Shown piece after piece: positions 30,542-40,353 of a stretch of DNA of 64,000 bases. A model generated the notes under the pieces. The model was given only the letters and a program-made list of their open reading frames with translations. It was not told the DNA's origin and did not search any database. This DNA comes from Myceligenerans salitolerans. Its GTDB lineage: Bacteria; Actinomycetota; Actinomycetes; Actinomycetales; Cellulomonadaceae. The position numbers were made by a program, and so were the translations under genes. Each line of letters opens with the position of its first letter. Positions within the stretch are counted from its first letter, which is position 1. The stretch is from NCBI RefSeq assembly GCF_017349295.1, contig NZ_JAFMPK010000028.1, positions 31,561 through 95,560 of the forward strand. The letters are read 5' to 3'.

Positions 30542-30643
30542 GCAGGCTCCTTCGTTCCCCGGGGTGCGATCCAGCCCTACAACCCTACCTGTAACGTACC
30601 TTTGCCAGGACGGTCGTTCGCTCGGGGGTGAGCGTGGCATCCG

Positions 30644-31201
30644 TCACGAAAGGTCCTGGAGTATCTCGCGGATGCGGGTGATCGTGTTCCAGTTGCGAGC
30701 GGTCAGGGTGGTGCCGGCCGCCGTGTCGAGCGCGGAGGTCGTGAGCTTGGAACGGCCGATCCCGTCCACGTAGTGCACGTACACGACGCCGGCGGCCACG
30801 CCGATGTGCTCGCGACCGGGATGCCGGAGGTCCAGCCGGGCGATCCCCGCCTCGTCGACGGTGCCGAAGGGTACGTGCACCTGGAGCTGCGACGGGTCCT
30901 CGCGAGCTGCCGCGGCGAACGGGTTCTCCGCGGCGATCGTGCGGAGCCGGTCGGCGGTCAGCGCGATGGCGGGTACGTCGGCACCCACCCGTTCGGCGAG
31001 GTTGCCGGTGAGGAGACGGGCGACGTCGTCGGGCACTTCGGCGCCCGACGTGCCCGACGTGAGGACGACGTTGCCGCTGTTGAGGAGGGTGCGGACGGTG
31101 GCGAAGCCGGCGTCGAGAGCCGCGCCGCGCAGGTCGGCCGCGGGGACGCGGCGGTTCGGACCCAGGTTCACCCCCCGGAGCAGGACGACGAATGCAGCCA
31201 T
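30644..31201 (-). CDS. DUF1697 family protein
   Basis: The protein has 185 residues from the ATG at 31201. The opening AFVVLLRGVNLGPNRRVPAADLR and TLLNSGNVVL are hallmarks of DUF1697 (YdgA-type) proteins, as is the C-terminal GIGRSKLTT...TARNWNTITRI. The fold is known from structures but no biochemical function is established. It is a single gene on the minus strand, divergent from the phoH gene with 380 bp between. Confidence 0.88.
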   Translation of the reverse strand: MAAFVVLLRGVNLGPNRRVPAADLRGAALDAGFATVRTLLNSGNVVLTSGTSGAEVPDDVARLLTGNLAERVGADVPAIALTADRLRTIAAENPFAAAAREDPSQLQVHVPFGTVDEAGIARLDLRHPGREHIGVAAGVVYVHYVDGIGRSKLTTSALDTAAGTTLTARNWNTITRIREILQDLS

Positions 31202-31581
31202 CCCGATATCTTGTCGGATCGATCCGAGGGGCGCCACCACCGGGTGCGGGACGGCATGCTCGACGTCGCTAGCCGGATGCTTGACTCTTCCTTGGCGATT
31301 GAGCCAAGAAGTTACCAAGATGTGAACAGTGTGTGACATCTCACGACGCGACCGGGTCAGGTACTGGCCAGAACTTCCATGGCGGCGTACGTTCACGAAC
31401 AAGGACGGCACCCAGTCGTCCTTCGGGAGGCCACCTATGGAGTTACCGCTCCGTGGAGGGGGTCGATCCCGACCCTGTGCCGCGGTGTCGTGCGCCAGGG
31501 GCGGGCCGACCGCTCATCCACCAGCTTCGTGAACCACGACGCGGCTGCGAAGGCGCTTCGGCGCCGGAGGGAGCACATGCC
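31202..31581 (+). promoter_or_regulatory. Long gene-free leader/promoter region of phoH
   Basis: These 380 bp hold no convincing coding sequence. A CTTGGC-GATTGA-GCCAAG inverted repeat lies at 31291-31308. A GTGTGACATCTCACG element follows at about 31328-31342, and a GCGCTTCGGCGC hairpin lies about 25 bp before the phoH start. The inverted repeat and the second element are possible operators. I looked for a known riboswitch fold and could not support one. Confidence 0.35.
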
Positions 31582-33015
31582 ATGACCCGAACCACCGCTG
31601 TCTCGAATGCAGAGCTTCCGGATCGTCACAGCGGGGCCACCGGCCCCAGGTCGGCTACCTCCCAGATCGACACGGCCGGAGACGGCTCCCCGGCCGGAGA
31701 CGGCCGTCGCACCTTCGTCGTCGACACCTCGGTGCTCCTCAGCGATCCGCGCGCCATGTTCCGGTTCGCCGAGCACGACGTCGTCCTGCCCGTCGTGGTG
31801 ATCACCGAGCTCGAGTCCAAGCGCCATCACGCCGAGCTCGGCTACTTCGCGCGCAGCGCCCTGCGCATGCTCGACGGGCTCCGTGTGGAGCACGGCCGCC
31901 TCGACGCCCCCGTCCCCGTCGGTGACGCGGGCGGGACGCTCCGCGTCGAGCTCAACCACATCGACCCGACCGTGCTGCCGGCCGGGTTCCGCCTCGGCGA
32001 CAACGACACCCGGATCCTCTCGGTCGCCGCCAACCTCGCGGCCGAGGGCGCCGACGTCACCGTGGTGTCGAAGGACCTGCCGATGCGGGTGAAGGCGTCG
32101 GCGGTCGGGCTCGCCGCGGAGGAGTACCGGGCGCAGCTCGCCGTCGAGTCGGGCTGGACCGGCATGCGCGAGCTCGACGTGAGCGACGAGCAGATGTCCG
32201 AGCTCTGGGAGTCCGAGAGCCTCGACCTCGCCGCCCTCGATCCCACGACGGTGGACGCGGCCGGGCCGCTGGTGGTGCACACCGGAACCGTGGTCCACGC
32301 CCCCGGCGGATCTGCCCTCGGGCGGGTCACGGCGGACAAGCGGCTGCGGCTGGTGCGTGGCGACCAGGAGGTGTTCGGGGTGCACGGGCGTTCCGCCGAG
32401 CAGCGGATCGCCATCGACCTGCTGCTGGACGAGGAGATCGGCATCGTCTCACTCGGCGGGCGTGCCGGGACGGGCAAGTCCGCGCTGGCGTTGTGCGCGG
32501 GCCTGGAATCGGTGCTCGAGCGTCGCCAGCACCGCAAGGTCGTGGTGTTCCGGCCCGTCTACGCCGTGGGTGGGCAGGACCTCGGGTACCTGCCCGGCAC
32601 GGAGGCCGAGAAGATGAACCCGTGGGGGCAGGCGGTGTACGACACCCTGGAGGCGCTGGTCTCGAAGGATGTCGTGGACGAGGTGATCAGCCGTGAGATG
32701 CTCGAGGTGCTGCCGCTGACGCATGTGCGCGGACGGTCCCTGCACGACGCGTTCGTCATCGTCGACGAAGCGCAGTCCCTGGAGCGGAACGTCCTGCTCA
32801 CCGTGCTGTCGCGGATCGGGCAGAACGCGCGTGTGGTGCTCACGCACGACGTCGCCCAGCGGGACAACCTGCGCGTCGGTAGGCACGACGGCGTCGCGGC
32901 GGTGATCGAGGCGCTCAAGGGACACCCGCTCTTCGCGCACGTGATGCTGACCCGTTCCGAGCGCTCGCCGGTGGCCGCGCTGGTGACGGACATGCTGGAG
33001 AGGCTCGAGGTGTGA
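31582..33015 (+). CDS. PhoH family protein with N-terminal PIN domain (PhoH2-like)
   Basis: The protein has 477 residues from the ATG at 31582, after GGAGGGAG. The N-terminal PIN nuclease domain (about 42-190) has acidic residues in [20 protein letters not shown] and LGDNDTRIL. The C-terminal PhoH ATPase domain (about 255-475) has Walker [13 protein letters not shown], Walker [13 protein letters not shown] and the [17 protein letters not shown] segment. Mycobacterial PhoH2 of this architecture is an ATP-dependent RNA helicase and RNase. No antitoxin-like gene precedes it here; the leader region is open but non-coding. Confidence 0.93.
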   Translation: MTRTTAVSNAELPDRHSGATGPRSATSQIDTAGDGSPAGDGRRTFVVDTSVLLSDPRAMFRFAEHDVVLPVVVITELESKRHHAELGYFARSALRMLDGLRVEHGRLDAPVPVGDAGGTLRVELNHIDPTVLPAGFRLGDNDTRILSVAANLAAEGADVTVVSKDLPMRVKASAVGLAAEEYRAQLAVESGWTGMRELDVSDEQMSELWESESLDLAALDPTTVDAAGPLVVHTGTVVHAPGGSALGRVTADKRLRLVRGDQEVFGVHGRSAEQRIAIDLLLDEEIGIVSLGGRAGTGKSALALCAGLESVLERRQHRKVVVFRPVYAVGGQDLGYLPGTEAEKMNPWGQAVYDTLEALVSKDVVDEVISREMLEVLPLTHVRGRSLHDAFVIVDEAQSLERNVLLTVLSRIGQNARVVLTHDVAQRDNLRVGRHDGVAAVIEALKGHPLFAHVMLTRSERSPVAALVTDMLERLEV

Positions 33016-33073
33016 GCGGGTGCGCATCCGGCGTGAGGTGAGCACGGCGGTGGACTCACCGGTGTGAGCACGC

Positions 33074-33134
33074 GAAGAGGCGCACTCCCGGACGGAAGCC
33101 CCCCAGCCCCGCGAGTCCGGTAGTGCGCCTCTTC
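33074..33134. terminator. Bidirectional intrinsic terminator
   Basis: Arms GAAGAGGCGCACT and AGTGCGCCTCTTC pair perfectly, continued inward by CCGGAC/GTCCGG after a single bulge, with a loop of about 20 nt. It lies 58 bp after the phoH stop. It can also end a short leftward transcript started near the iron box at 33167-33185. Confidence 0.8.
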
Positions 33135-33166
33135 CGAGTGCGTCCTACGCGAGTGAGCGTAGCACC

Positions 33167-33185
33167 TTAGGTAAGGCTAACCAAA
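33167..33185. promoter_or_regulatory. Iron box (DtxR/IdeR-type operator), orphan
   Basis: The sequence TTAGGTAAGGCTAACCAAA matches 17 of 19 positions of the DtxR/IdeR consensus TWAGGTTAGSCTAACCTWA. It lies between the 3' ends of the convergent phoH and fumC genes, where no annotated promoter is expected. No ORF with a start codon follows closely on either strand. On the minus strand a -35/-10-like pair (TTGGTT, 17 bp, TACGCT) overlaps and follows it. Confidence 0.7.
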
Positions 33186-33207
33186 CCTACGTTCACCTCG
33201 CCGGCAG

Positions 33208-33222
33208 ACGCCGTCGCGGCGT
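33208..33222 (-). terminator. Small hairpin after fumC
   Basis: A perfect ACGCCG-TCG-CGGCGT hairpin begins 5 bp beyond the fumC stop codon on the minus strand. It is short and lacks a T-tract, so it is only a possible terminator. Confidence 0.4.
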
Positions 33223-33226
33223 GCCG

Positions 33227-34666
33227 TCAGGCCTGCGGCGGGCGGGTCATCTTCAGGACGTCGAGTGCCTCGTCGAGCTGCGCCTCGGTGATCTCGCCCC
33301 GTTCCACGAATCCCAGGTCGATCACGGCCTCCCGGACGGTGATCTTGTTCGCCACGGAGTGCTTGGCGATCTTCGCGGCCGCCTCGTAGCCGATCACGCG
33401 GTTCAGCGGCGTGACGATCGACGGGGACGAACCGGCCAGTGCGGCGGCGCGTTCGACGTTCGCCGTGATGCCCGAGACGGCCTTGTCGGCGAGTACGCGG
33501 GACGCGTTCGCCAGCAGGCGGATCGACTCCAGCACTCCCTGGGCGATGACCGGGATCTGCACGTTGAGCTCGAAGGTTCCCGACGCCCCGGCCCATGCCA
33601 CGGTCGCGTCGTTGCCGACCACGCGAGCACCCACCATGAGCACGGCCTCGGGGATCACGGGGTTCACCTTGCCGGGCATGATCGACGACCCCGGCTGCAG
33701 ATCGGGCAGCGCGATCTCGCCGAGACCGGTGTTGGGGCCGGAGCCCATCCAGCGCAGGTCGTTGCAGATCTTGGTGAGCGACACGGCGATGGTTCGCAGG
33801 GCACCACTCAGCTCGACCAGACCGTCCCGCGCGGACTGCGCCTCGAAGTGGTCGCGCGCCTCGGTGATCGGCAGGCCGGTGTCCTGCGCGAGCAGTTCGA
33901 TGACTCGCTGCGGAAACCCTGCCGGCGTGTTGATGCCCGTCCCGACCGCCGTGCCACCCTGCGGAACCTCGGCGGCCCGGGGGAGCGCCGCCTCGACGCG
34001 CTCGATGCCGTAGCGGATCGCGGCCGCATAGCCGCCGAACTCCTGGCCGAGCGTCACGGGTGTGGCGTCCATGAGGTGGGTGCGGCCGGACTTGACGACC
34101 TCCGCGAACTCCTCGGACTTGGCGGTCAGCGCGTCCGAGAGGTGCTGCAGGGCGGGCACGAGGTCGTTCACGATGCCCGACGTCGCCGCCACGTGGACTG
34201 AGGTGGGGAACACGTCGTTCGACGACTGCGACGCGTTGACGTGGTCGTTCGGGTGGACGTCCTTGCCCAGGGACTGCGTGGCGAGGGTGGCCAGCACCTC
34301 GTTCGTGTTCATGTTCGACGACGTGCCCGAGCCGGTCTGGTACACGTCCACCGGGAAGTGCTCGTCGAACTCGCCGGCGGCGACACGGTCCGCGGCGGCG
34401 ACGATCGCATCGGCGATGTCCTGGTCGAGCACGCCCAGCTCGGCGTTGGCCTGTGCCGCAGCCTTCTTGACGCGGGCGAGCGCCTCGATGTGCGCGCGTT
34501 CCAGGGGCGTGCCGGAGATCGGGAAATTCTCCACGGCGCGCTGCGTCTGCGCGCGGTACAAGGCGTTCTTCGGGACGCGGACCTCACCCATCGTGTCGTG
34601 CTCGATGCGGTACTCGGTCTCCTCGGCGGCGCCGGACGGCGCGGGGACGGCGGTGTCGGAACTCAT
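33227..34666 (-). CDS. fumC: Class II fumarate hydratase
   Basis: The protein has 479 residues from the ATG at 34666. It interconverts fumarate and malate in the TCA cycle without an iron-sulfur cluster. Landmarks are [16 protein letters not shown] (about 111-126), [34 protein letters not shown] with the catalytic His, and the family signature [11 protein letters not shown] (326-336). The upstream open frame (15 more residues) lacks family similarity. It is a single gene. A class II (iron-free) fumarase next to an orphan iron box is worth noting. Confidence 0.97.
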   Translation of the reverse strand: MSSDTAVPAPSGAAEETEYRIEHDTMGEVRVPKNALYRAQTQRAVENFPISGTPLERAHIEALARVKKAAAQANAELGVLDQDIADAIVAAADRVAAGEFDEHFPVDVYQTGSGTSSNMNTNEVLATLATQSLGKDVHPNDHVNASQSSNDVFPTSVHVAATSGIVNDLVPALQHLSDALTAKSEEFAEVVKSGRTHLMDATPVTLGQEFGGYAAAIRYGIERVEAALPRAAEVPQGGTAVGTGINTPAGFPQRVIELLAQDTGLPITEARDHFEAQSARDGLVELSGALRTIAVSLTKICNDLRWMGSGPNTGLGEIALPDLQPGSSIMPGKVNPVIPEAVLMVGARVVGNDATVAWAGASGTFELNVQIPVIAQGVLESIRLLANASRVLADKAVSGITANVERAAALAGSSPSIVTPLNRVIGYEAAAKIAKHSVANKITVREAVIDLGFVERGEITEAQLDEALDVLKMTRPPQA

Positions 34667-34850
34667 GGCTCTATGGTGCCGCAGCCACGCGCCGACGACG
34701 CACCCGCGCACGTGACCCGTATCACCTCGTGGCCGTTCTCCCGGCTGTCACAGATCCGGGGTGCTTCCGGTCACGACTGCGACGAGCCGCACGGCTCGTG
34801 TCCGGAGAGAAGCGCGTCCCCGGACGCGCCGGCGAACGAAGGAGCACACC

Positions 34851-35594
34851 ATGAAGATCGTGATCATCGGAGGCACCGGTCTTGTCGGCCGACAGGTCGT
34901 CGACCGGCTGAAGGGCGAGCACGAGGTGATCGCCGCCTCCCCGCAGACGGGTGTCGACACCGTGACCGGGGCGGGTCTGGAGGAGGTGCTCCACGGCGCC
35001 CAGGTGGTGGTCGACCTCAGCAACTCGCCGTCGTTTGCGGAGGAGGACGCGACGCGGTTCTTCCGGACGTCCACGACCAACCTCCTGCGCGCTGAGCAGC
35101 GGGCCGGCGTACTCCACCACGTGATCGTCTCGATCGTGGGCGCCGAAGGCATCGACGCCGGGTACATGCGGGCGAAGATCGTGCAGGAGGACCTGGTCAA
35201 GGGCTCCGCCGCGGGCTGGTCGATCGTGCGGTCCACCCAGTTCCTCGAGTTTCTCGCCGCGATCGCGGACTCGGCGATGGCGGACGGCGTCGTCCACATG
35301 GCGCCGGTCCGCTTCCAGCCGATCGCCTCGGCCGATGTCGCTCGAATCGTCGCGGAGGTGGCGGTCGGCACGCCTCTCGCCGGCACCATGGAGATCGCCG
35401 GGCCGAGGACGTTCGGCTTCGACGAGATCGTGCGGAGGTACCTCGCCGAGAACGGCGATCCGCGCGAGGTGCGTACCGACCCGGCGGCGACGTACTTCGG
35501 GGCGCCGCTGACGGACGGTGAACTGGTCCCCACCGGTCCCGCCCGCCTCGGCGAGATCAGCTATGAGGAGTGGAGGGCGCGCCAGGGCCGGTGA
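34851..35594 (+). CDS. NmrA-like / atypical SDR NAD(P)-binding oxidoreductase
   Basis: The protein has 247 residues from the ATG at 34851, with GAAGGAG. The N-terminal dinucleotide loop is VIIGGTGLVGRQVV (GGTGxxG). Atypical-SDR features follow: VVVDLSNSPSF, VSIVGAEGID, the STQFLEFL substrate helix and RFQPIASADVARIV. No YxxxK pair is seen, as in NmrA/SDR_a5 proteins. Its 3' end overlaps the convergent ECF41 sigma gene by 38 bp. ECF41 factors are characteristically neighboured by oxidoreductase or carboxymuconolactone-decarboxylase genes, and this is probably the partner. Confidence 0.85.
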   Translation: MKIVIIGGTGLVGRQVVDRLKGEHEVIAASPQTGVDTVTGAGLEEVLHGAQVVVDLSNSPSFAEEDATRFFRTSTTNLLRAEQRAGVLHHVIVSIVGAEGIDAGYMRAKIVQEDLVKGSAAGWSIVRSTQFLEFLAAIADSAMADGVVHMAPVRFQPIASADVARIVAEVAVGTPLAGTMEIAGPRTFGFDEIVRRYLAENGDPREVRTDPAATYFGAPLTDGELVPTGPARLGEISYEEWRARQGR

Positions 35595-36564
35595 TCCCCT
35601 CCGTGCCGGCCACCCCCGGGTGGCCGGCACGCGAGCGCCGGAGGGTGGTGAGCTTGGCGGCGTTCATCTGCCACATCAGTTCCTCGATGCCCTCGGCGGA
35701 GGAACGCACCACGAGGACGCCGATCAGGTCATCGGCACGCTCCAGTCCGAGTGCCGACATGCCGTTGACCTCGAGCGGGCGGACGGCGACCCCCTCCCAG
35801 AAGGTCTCGGCGAACGCCGACAGAACGCGCGCCACCTTGTGGCGGCCGGTGACCGCGACCCGGGCGACCTGCTTCACCGTCCCGTCGCTGTCGGCACGGC
35901 TGACCACGTCAGCGGCGAGAAGGCGTTCGAGACCTTCGACGTCACCTGCCCGGGCGGCTGTGACGAAGGCGGTCAGGAGCTCCCGCCGTGCCTCGCTGGT
36001 CACCGTCCCGGCGGTGGTTCGCGGTTCCGATACATGCTTGCGAGCGCGGCTGACGAGCTGCCGCGTGGCTGTCGGGGACGTGTCGAGGATCTCCGCGATC
36101 TCCGGGTACCCGTAGCCGAACGCTTCCCTCAGTACGTAGGCGGCCCGCTCGGGGGGTCGAAGACGTTCGAGCAGCACGAGCACGGCGACGTCGAGGGCTT
36201 CGGCGCGCTCTGCTCCGAGAGTCGGGTCCGCGCTGGTGTCCACGGGCTCCGGCAGCCACGGTCCGGTGTAGGTCTCGCGCCGGGTCCGGGCGCTCTGCAG
36301 CACGTTGATCGCCAGCCGTGTCGTCACTGTCGTGAGGAAACCCTGCGGGTTGGCGACGACGGACCGGTCCGTCGTCTGCCAACGCATCCAGGTGTCCTGG
36401 ACCACGTCCTCCGCGTCGGCGGCTGACCCGAGGATCCGATACGCGATCCCGAACAGCCGCCGCCGAGCCGCGACGAATGTCGCCGCCGCATCCTGCAGTT
36501 CGTCGGAGGCCGGGCTGTCGTGCCCGGTCGTCGCTCGTGAGGTATCGGCGGCGTCGGCACCCAT
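35557..36564 (-). CDS. ECF41-type RNA polymerase sigma factor (SigJ-like)
   Basis: The protein has 335 residues. Sigma region 2 (about 28-95) includes LFGIAYRILGSAADAEDVVQDTWMRW, and region 4 (about 130-180) includes PPERAAYVLREAFGYGYPEIAEIL. The linker carries WLPEPV, a hallmark of ECF41. A C-terminal SnoaL-like domain (about 200-310) contains RADSDGTVK in place of the usual DGGGK motif. In this group the fused C-terminal domain, rather than an anti-sigma factor, controls activity. The last 12 codons overlap the convergent oxidoreductase gene. Confidence 0.92.
   Translation of the reverse strand: MGADAADTSRATTGHDSPASDELQDAAATFVAARRRLFGIAYRILGSAADAEDVVQDTWMRWQTTDRSVVANPQGFLTTVTTRLAINVLQSARTRRETYTGPWLPEPVDTSADPTLGAERAEALDVAVLVLLERLRPPERAAYVLREAFGYGYPEIAEILDTSPTATRQLVSRARKHVSEPRTTAGTVTSEARRELLTAFVTAARAGDVEGLERLLAADVVSRADSDGTVKQVARVAVTGRHKVARVLSAFAETFWEGVAVRPLEVNGMSALGLERADDLIGVLVVRSSAEGIEELMWQMNAAKLTTLRRSRAGHPGVAGTEGITGPGAPSTPHS
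35604..35631. terminator. Hairpin after the NmrA-like gene, inside ECF41 coding sequence
   Basis: A perfect 13-bp inverted repeat (GTGCCGGCCACCC) with a 2-nt centre begins 9 bp after the oxidoreductase stop. It lies within the C-terminal codons of the opposite-strand sigma gene, so it could terminate the plus-strand message while also coding. Confidence 0.55.
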
Positions 36565-36616
36565 GGACCCATCGTGCCCTACTCATGTTCCCTCGCCCGA
36601 CCGGGCTCCTGTCCGG

Positions 36617-37276
36617 TCAGCTGCCCGGCTGCTCCCCGACGTCACCCAGGGTGTGGATCAGGCGCGCCGCGCCGTCCGACAGGTCGTACTCGACGCCGAC
36701 GACGGCACACCGGCGCTCCGCGACCGCGGAGGCCAGACTCGCGGAGTAGCCGTGCAGCATCTCGGCGGTGTGCTTCACGTGCTCCCGCCGCAGGACCTTC
36801 TGGTCGGACAGTGCGCTGACACCGGCGTGCGGATCGGCGGCGGTGATGTTCGCGATCGAAGGGATGACGCGGTCCACGACGGCACGGACGAACCCCCCTG
36901 GCTGTTCACCCGTGGCGAGGGTGTGCGCGGCCGCCGCCACGGCGCCGCACGAGTCGTGACCCAGGACCACCACCAGTGACGCGCCGAGCACCTCCACCCC
37001 GTACTCGATCGAGCCGATCACCGTCGTGTCCACGACGTGTCCCGCGGTGCGCACCACGAACACGTCCCCAAGGCCTTGGTCGAAGATGATCTCCGCGGCC
37101 ACACGCGAGTCGGAACAGCCGAAGATCACTGTGTGCGGGTGCTGGGCCGACCTCACTTCCGCCCGGCGGGCGGCGTCCTGGGACGGGTGGGCGAGCATGT
37201 CGCCCACGAACCTGTCGTTGCCCTCTCGCAGGCGCTTCCAGGCTGCCTGGGGCGTCAGTCGTTCCGTCTCCGTCAT
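36617..37276 (-). CDS. Beta-class carbonic anhydrase
   Basis: The protein has 219 residues from the ATG at 37276, with AAGGAG. It interconverts carbon dioxide and bicarbonate. Zinc ligands are in FGCSDSRV (Cys plus the Asp-Arg dyad) and VLGHDSCGAV (His and Cys), with the connecting VVRTAGHVVDTTVIGSIEY strand. The length and spacing are those of plant-type beta carbonic anhydrases. It lies 49 bp downstream of the sugar-kinase gene on the same strand and may be cotranscribed with it and xseB. Confidence 0.95.
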   Translation of the reverse strand: MTETERLTPQAAWKRLREGNDRFVGDMLAHPSQDAARRAEVRSAQHPHTVIFGCSDSRVAAEIIFDQGLGDVFVVRTAGHVVDTTVIGSIEYGVEVLGASLVVVLGHDSCGAVAAAAHTLATGEQPGGFVRAVVDRVIPSIANITAADPHAGVSALSDQKVLRREHVKHTAEMLHGYSASLASAVAERRCAVVGVEYDLSDGAARLIHTLGDVGEQPGS

Positions 37277-37325
37277 GGATTCAACTCCTTGTCGTGCCTG
37301 CTGCTTCGTTGCTCGTGCGCCGCGA

Positions 37326-38267
37326 CTACAGCTCCGCGCGTCGCGGCGGGTTCGCGCCCGCGCGGGACACCGTGATCGCCGCGACGGCCACGCACTGCTC
37401 CAGGATCGCGGTCACCACGTCGGGCTCGATCGCGTGCAGGGCCTCCCGGCGTCCGGCGCCCAGCAGGTCGTGACCCCACAGGCCGTCGACGAGGGCGCCC
37501 ATGAACGAGTCTCCCGCTCCGACCGTGTCCACCACCCGCGCTGTCGGCGCCTTGACCTCGACCTCGCCCTGAGCAGTCAGTGCCACCGCGCCCTCGCCGC
37601 CCCTCGTCACCACGACGACCGCCGGCCCCGTGCGGCCGTCCGCGAGGTCACCGGTCGTGGAGACGCGCCAGGCGCGGGCCGCCTCGATCGGATCCTGGCC
37701 CGGGTACAACCATCCGAGGTCCTCGTCGCTGACCTTCACCACGTCGGCCAGCGCGACGAGCGACTCGATCCGCTCACGGGCCGTGTCGGCCGAGCCCATG
37801 ATCACCGGCCGGGCGTTCGGGTCGTAGGTGATGGTCGACGTCGTACGCGCCGCCTCCACGAGTGCCCGGACCTGGTCGGCGCCCGGCTCCAGGACGGCCG
37901 CGATCGATCCGGTGTGCACGGCCACCGTGTCCGCACCGGCGGCTGCTCGCTTTGGTACCTGCCAGGTGAGATCGAACTCGTAGGTGGCCGAGCCGCCGTC
38001 GTCCAGCGTCGCGACCGCGACGCTCGTCCGCTCCGCCTCGTCGCTCCCGCCGGTGAGGGTGACGTCCGACTCGGCGAGCCAGGCACGCACCGCGTCACCA
38101 CGCTCGTCGCGGCCCAGCCACGTCGCGAGCCGCACGTCCCGGCCCAGACGTCCCAGCGTCAGCGCGACGTTCGCGATGCTGCCGCCAGGATGCTCCGAGG
38201 CGGAACCGTCCGGGCGGTGGACCTCGTCGACCAGGGCCTCGCCCACGGCGAGAACATGGCTGCTCAT
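37326..38267 (-). CDS. PfkB-family carbohydrate kinase (fructokinase-like)
   Basis: The protein has 313 residues. It has the PfkB signature 1 region [17 protein letters not shown] (about 27-43) and signature 2 with the catalytic Asp in [15 protein letters not shown] (about 242-256; DTxGAGD). Fructose is the most likely substrate by overall resemblance, but ribose, ketogluconate or adenosine kinases share these motifs. The ATG overlaps the xseB stop (ATGA), so it is translationally coupled to a DNA-repair subunit gene. Confidence 0.88.
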   Translation of the reverse strand: MSSHVLAVGEALVDEVHRPDGSASEHPGGSIANVALTLGRLGRDVRLATWLGRDERGDAVRAWLAESDVTLTGGSDEAERTSVAVATLDDGGSATYEFDLTWQVPKRAAAGADTVAVHTGSIAAVLEPGADQVRALVEAARTTSTITYDPNARPVIMGSADTARERIESLVALADVVKVSDEDLGWLYPGQDPIEAARAWRVSTTGDLADGRTGPAVVVVTRGGEGAVALTAQGEVEVKAPTARVVDTVGAGDSFMGALVDGLWGHDLLGAGRREALHAIEPDVVTAILEQCVAVAAITVSRAGANPPRRAEL

Positions 38268-38542
38268 TCGGTGACCTCGCTGTCGTTCGTCGGTGTCGTC
38301 GATGTGACGCTGCCTCCACCGGACGCCGCCTGGGCTGCTGCGAGACGCTCACGGGCGCCGTCGAGCCACTCCTGGCACCGTGCGGCCAGGGCCTCGCCCC
38401 GCTCCCAGAGCGCGAGCGAGTCCTCCAGCGGCTCTCCGCCGGCTTCCAGGCGCTGGACCACGCGGACGAGCTCGTCACGCGCCTGCTCGTAGGACAGGCC
38501 GGCGACATCGGGGATCTCGATGTTCTTGGCGTCGGTGTTCAC
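38264..38542 (-). CDS. xseB: Exodeoxyribonuclease VII small subunit
   Basis: The protein has 92 residues from the GTG at 38542. The compact helical hairpin motif [20 protein letters not shown] followed by [19 protein letters not shown] is diagnostic of XseB. It assembles in several copies with XseA to degrade single-stranded DNA to oligonucleotides. XseB and XseA are usually adjacent. Here xseA lies on the same strand but 13.2 kb away at 51782-53038, with the accessory region between. Confidence 0.93.
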   Translation of the reverse strand: MNTDAKNIEIPDVAGLSYEQARDELVRVVQRLEAGGEPLEDSLALWERGEALAARCQEWLDGARERLAAAQAASGGGSVTSTTPTNDSEVTE

Positions 38543-38721
38543 GGGTAACAGTCAACAGCACGTCGCCGACATCCGAGCGACGTTGTCCACAGGCAGGAAC
38601 TCTCGCGACCGCGGCCCGGGCAGCCGCGGACCTTCGCGGCCAAGGGCTGTCGGTCGCCGCAGCGGCGCCGGACACCTGAAATCCGCTTGGTCCAGGCGTG
38701 ACGAGCGGCGACCATGGCCCC

Positions 38722-40353
38722 ATGGGTCACCTCGAAGCCGCACATCTCGAGTACTACCTTCCCGACGGGCGGGCGCTGCTCGGCGACGTGTCGTTCCGGG
38801 TGGGGGAGGGGAGTGCCACCGCCCTGGTCGGCCCCAACGGTGCGGGCAAGACCACGCTGCTGCGCCTCCTCACCGGAGAGCTGGTCCCGGACGGCGGCTC
38901 CGTCACCGTCACCGGCGGCCTCGGCGTCATGCGGCAGTTCGTCGGATCCGTCCGGGACGAGAGCACCGTGCGGGACCTCCTCGCGTCGGTCTCCGCACCC
39001 CGGGTCCGGGATGCGGCCCGAGCCGTCGACGAGGCGGAGCACGCCATGCTGACGGCGGACGACGAGACCGACCAGACCCCGGCGCAGATGGCCTACGCAC
39101 AGGCTCTCGCGGACTGGGGCGAGGCCGGCGGCTACGAGGCCGAGACCCTGTGGGACGTGTGCACGACGGCGGCACTCGGCGTTCCGTACGAGCGCGCGCA
39201 GTTTCGTGAGGTCCGTACGCTGTCGGGCGGGGAGCAGAAGCGGCTCGTCCTGGAGGCGCTGCTGCGGGGCACCGACGAGGTGCTCCTGCTCGACGAGCCG
39301 GACAACTACCTCGACGTCCCCGGCAAGCGCTGGCTCGAGGAACGGTTGCGCGAGACCCGAAAGACCGTGCTGTTCGTGTCCCACGACCGCGAGCTGCTCG
39401 CGCGTGCGGCGGACCGGATCGTGTCCCTCGAGCCCGGCCCGGCCGGCGCCGACGCGTGGGTGCACGGCGGGTCGTTCGAGACCTTCCACGACGCGCGGCG
39501 CGAGCGGTTCGCACGCTTCGAGGAACTACGGCGGCGGTGGGACGAGAAGCACGCGCAGCTCAAGAAACTCGTGCTCACCCTGCGGCAGCAGGCGGCGAAC
39601 AGCCCGGACATGGCGTCGCGGTACCGGGCCGCGCAGACACGCCTGCGGAAGTTCGAGGAGGTGGGTCCACCACCGGAACCGCCGCGCGAGCAGGACATCA
39701 CGATGCGGCTGCACGGCGGGCGCACGGGGCTGCGGGCCGTGACATGTGCCCGGCTGGAACTGACGGGCCTGATGAAGCCGTTCGATCTCGAGGTCTTCTT
39801 CGGGGAGCGTGTCGCCGTGCTGGGGTCCAACGGTTCGGGGAAGTCCCACTTCCTTCGGCTGCTGGCGGGTGAGCCGGTGGCGCACGAGGGCTCCTGGAAG
39901 CTCGGTGCGCGTGTCGTGCCGGGTCACTTCGCGCAGACCCACGCGCACCCCGAACTGGTCGGGCGGACCCTCCTCGACATCCTGTGGACGGAGCACGCCC
40001 AGGATCGGGGCAAGGCCATGTCGCGGCTGCGCCGCTACGAGCTGACCGCGGCCGCCGAGCGGCCGTTCGACCGGTTGTCCGGCGGGCAGCAGGCCCGCTT
40101 CCAGATCCTGCTGCTGGAGCTCGCCGGATGCACGGCCCTGCTGCTCGACGAGCCCACGGACAACCTCGACCTGGAGTCGGCCGAGGCGCTCCAGGAGGGG
40201 TTGGAGGCGTTCGAGGGAACGGTTCTCGCCGTGACCCACGACCGCTGGTTCGCCCGGACCTTCGACCGCTACCTGGTGTTCGGGGCCGACGGGGTCGTGC
40301 GCGAGACCCCCGAACCGGTCTGGGACGAGCGGCGTGTGGAGCGGGCGCGGTGA
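38722..40353 (+). CDS. ABC-F family ATPase
   Basis: The protein has 543 residues from the ATG at 38722 (a GTG at 38698 is in frame). It has two ABC domains and no transmembrane segment. The first has Walker A GPNGAGKTT, signature LSGGEQKRL and Walker B LLLDEPDNYLD. An Arg/Glu-rich linker (about 230-310) follows. The second has GSNGSGKSH, LSGGQQARF and LLLDEPTDNLD. ABC-F proteins act on ribosomes, some giving antibiotic resistance by target protection. The linker is not long enough to assign a resistance subtype. The stop overlaps the methyltransferase start. Confidence 0.93.
   Translation: MGHLEAAHLEYYLPDGRALLGDVSFRVGEGSATALVGPNGAGKTTLLRLLTGELVPDGGSVTVTGGLGVMRQFVGSVRDESTVRDLLASVSAPRVRDAARAVDEAEHAMLTADDETDQTPAQMAYAQALADWGEAGGYEAETLWDVCTTAALGVPYERAQFREVRTLSGGEQKRLVLEALLRGTDEVLLLDEPDNYLDVPGKRWLEERLRETRKTVLFVSHDRELLARAADRIVSLEPGPAGADAWVHGGSFETFHDARRERFARFEELRRRWDEKHAQLKKLVLTLRQQAANSPDMASRYRAAQTRLRKFEEVGPPPEPPREQDITMRLHGGRTGLRAVTCARLELTGLMKPFDLEVFFGERVAVLGSNGSGKSHFLRLLAGEPVAHEGSWKLGARVVPGHFAQTHAHPELVGRTLLDILWTEHAQDRGKAMSRLRRYELTAAAERPFDRLSGGQQARFQILLLELAGCTALLLDEPTDNLDLESAEALQEGLEAFEGTVLAVTHDRWFARTFDRYLVFGADGVVRETPEPVWDERRVERAR

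Noticed and set aside
31202..31581. A riboswitch (cyclic-di-AMP type) in the phoH leader
   Set aside because: Some hairpins are present, but I could not lay out the conserved core elements. A covariance-model search would decide.
33167..33185. The iron box as the promoter operator of fumC or phoH
   Set aside because: It lies downstream of both genes, beyond their stop codons, so it cannot control either start in the usual way.
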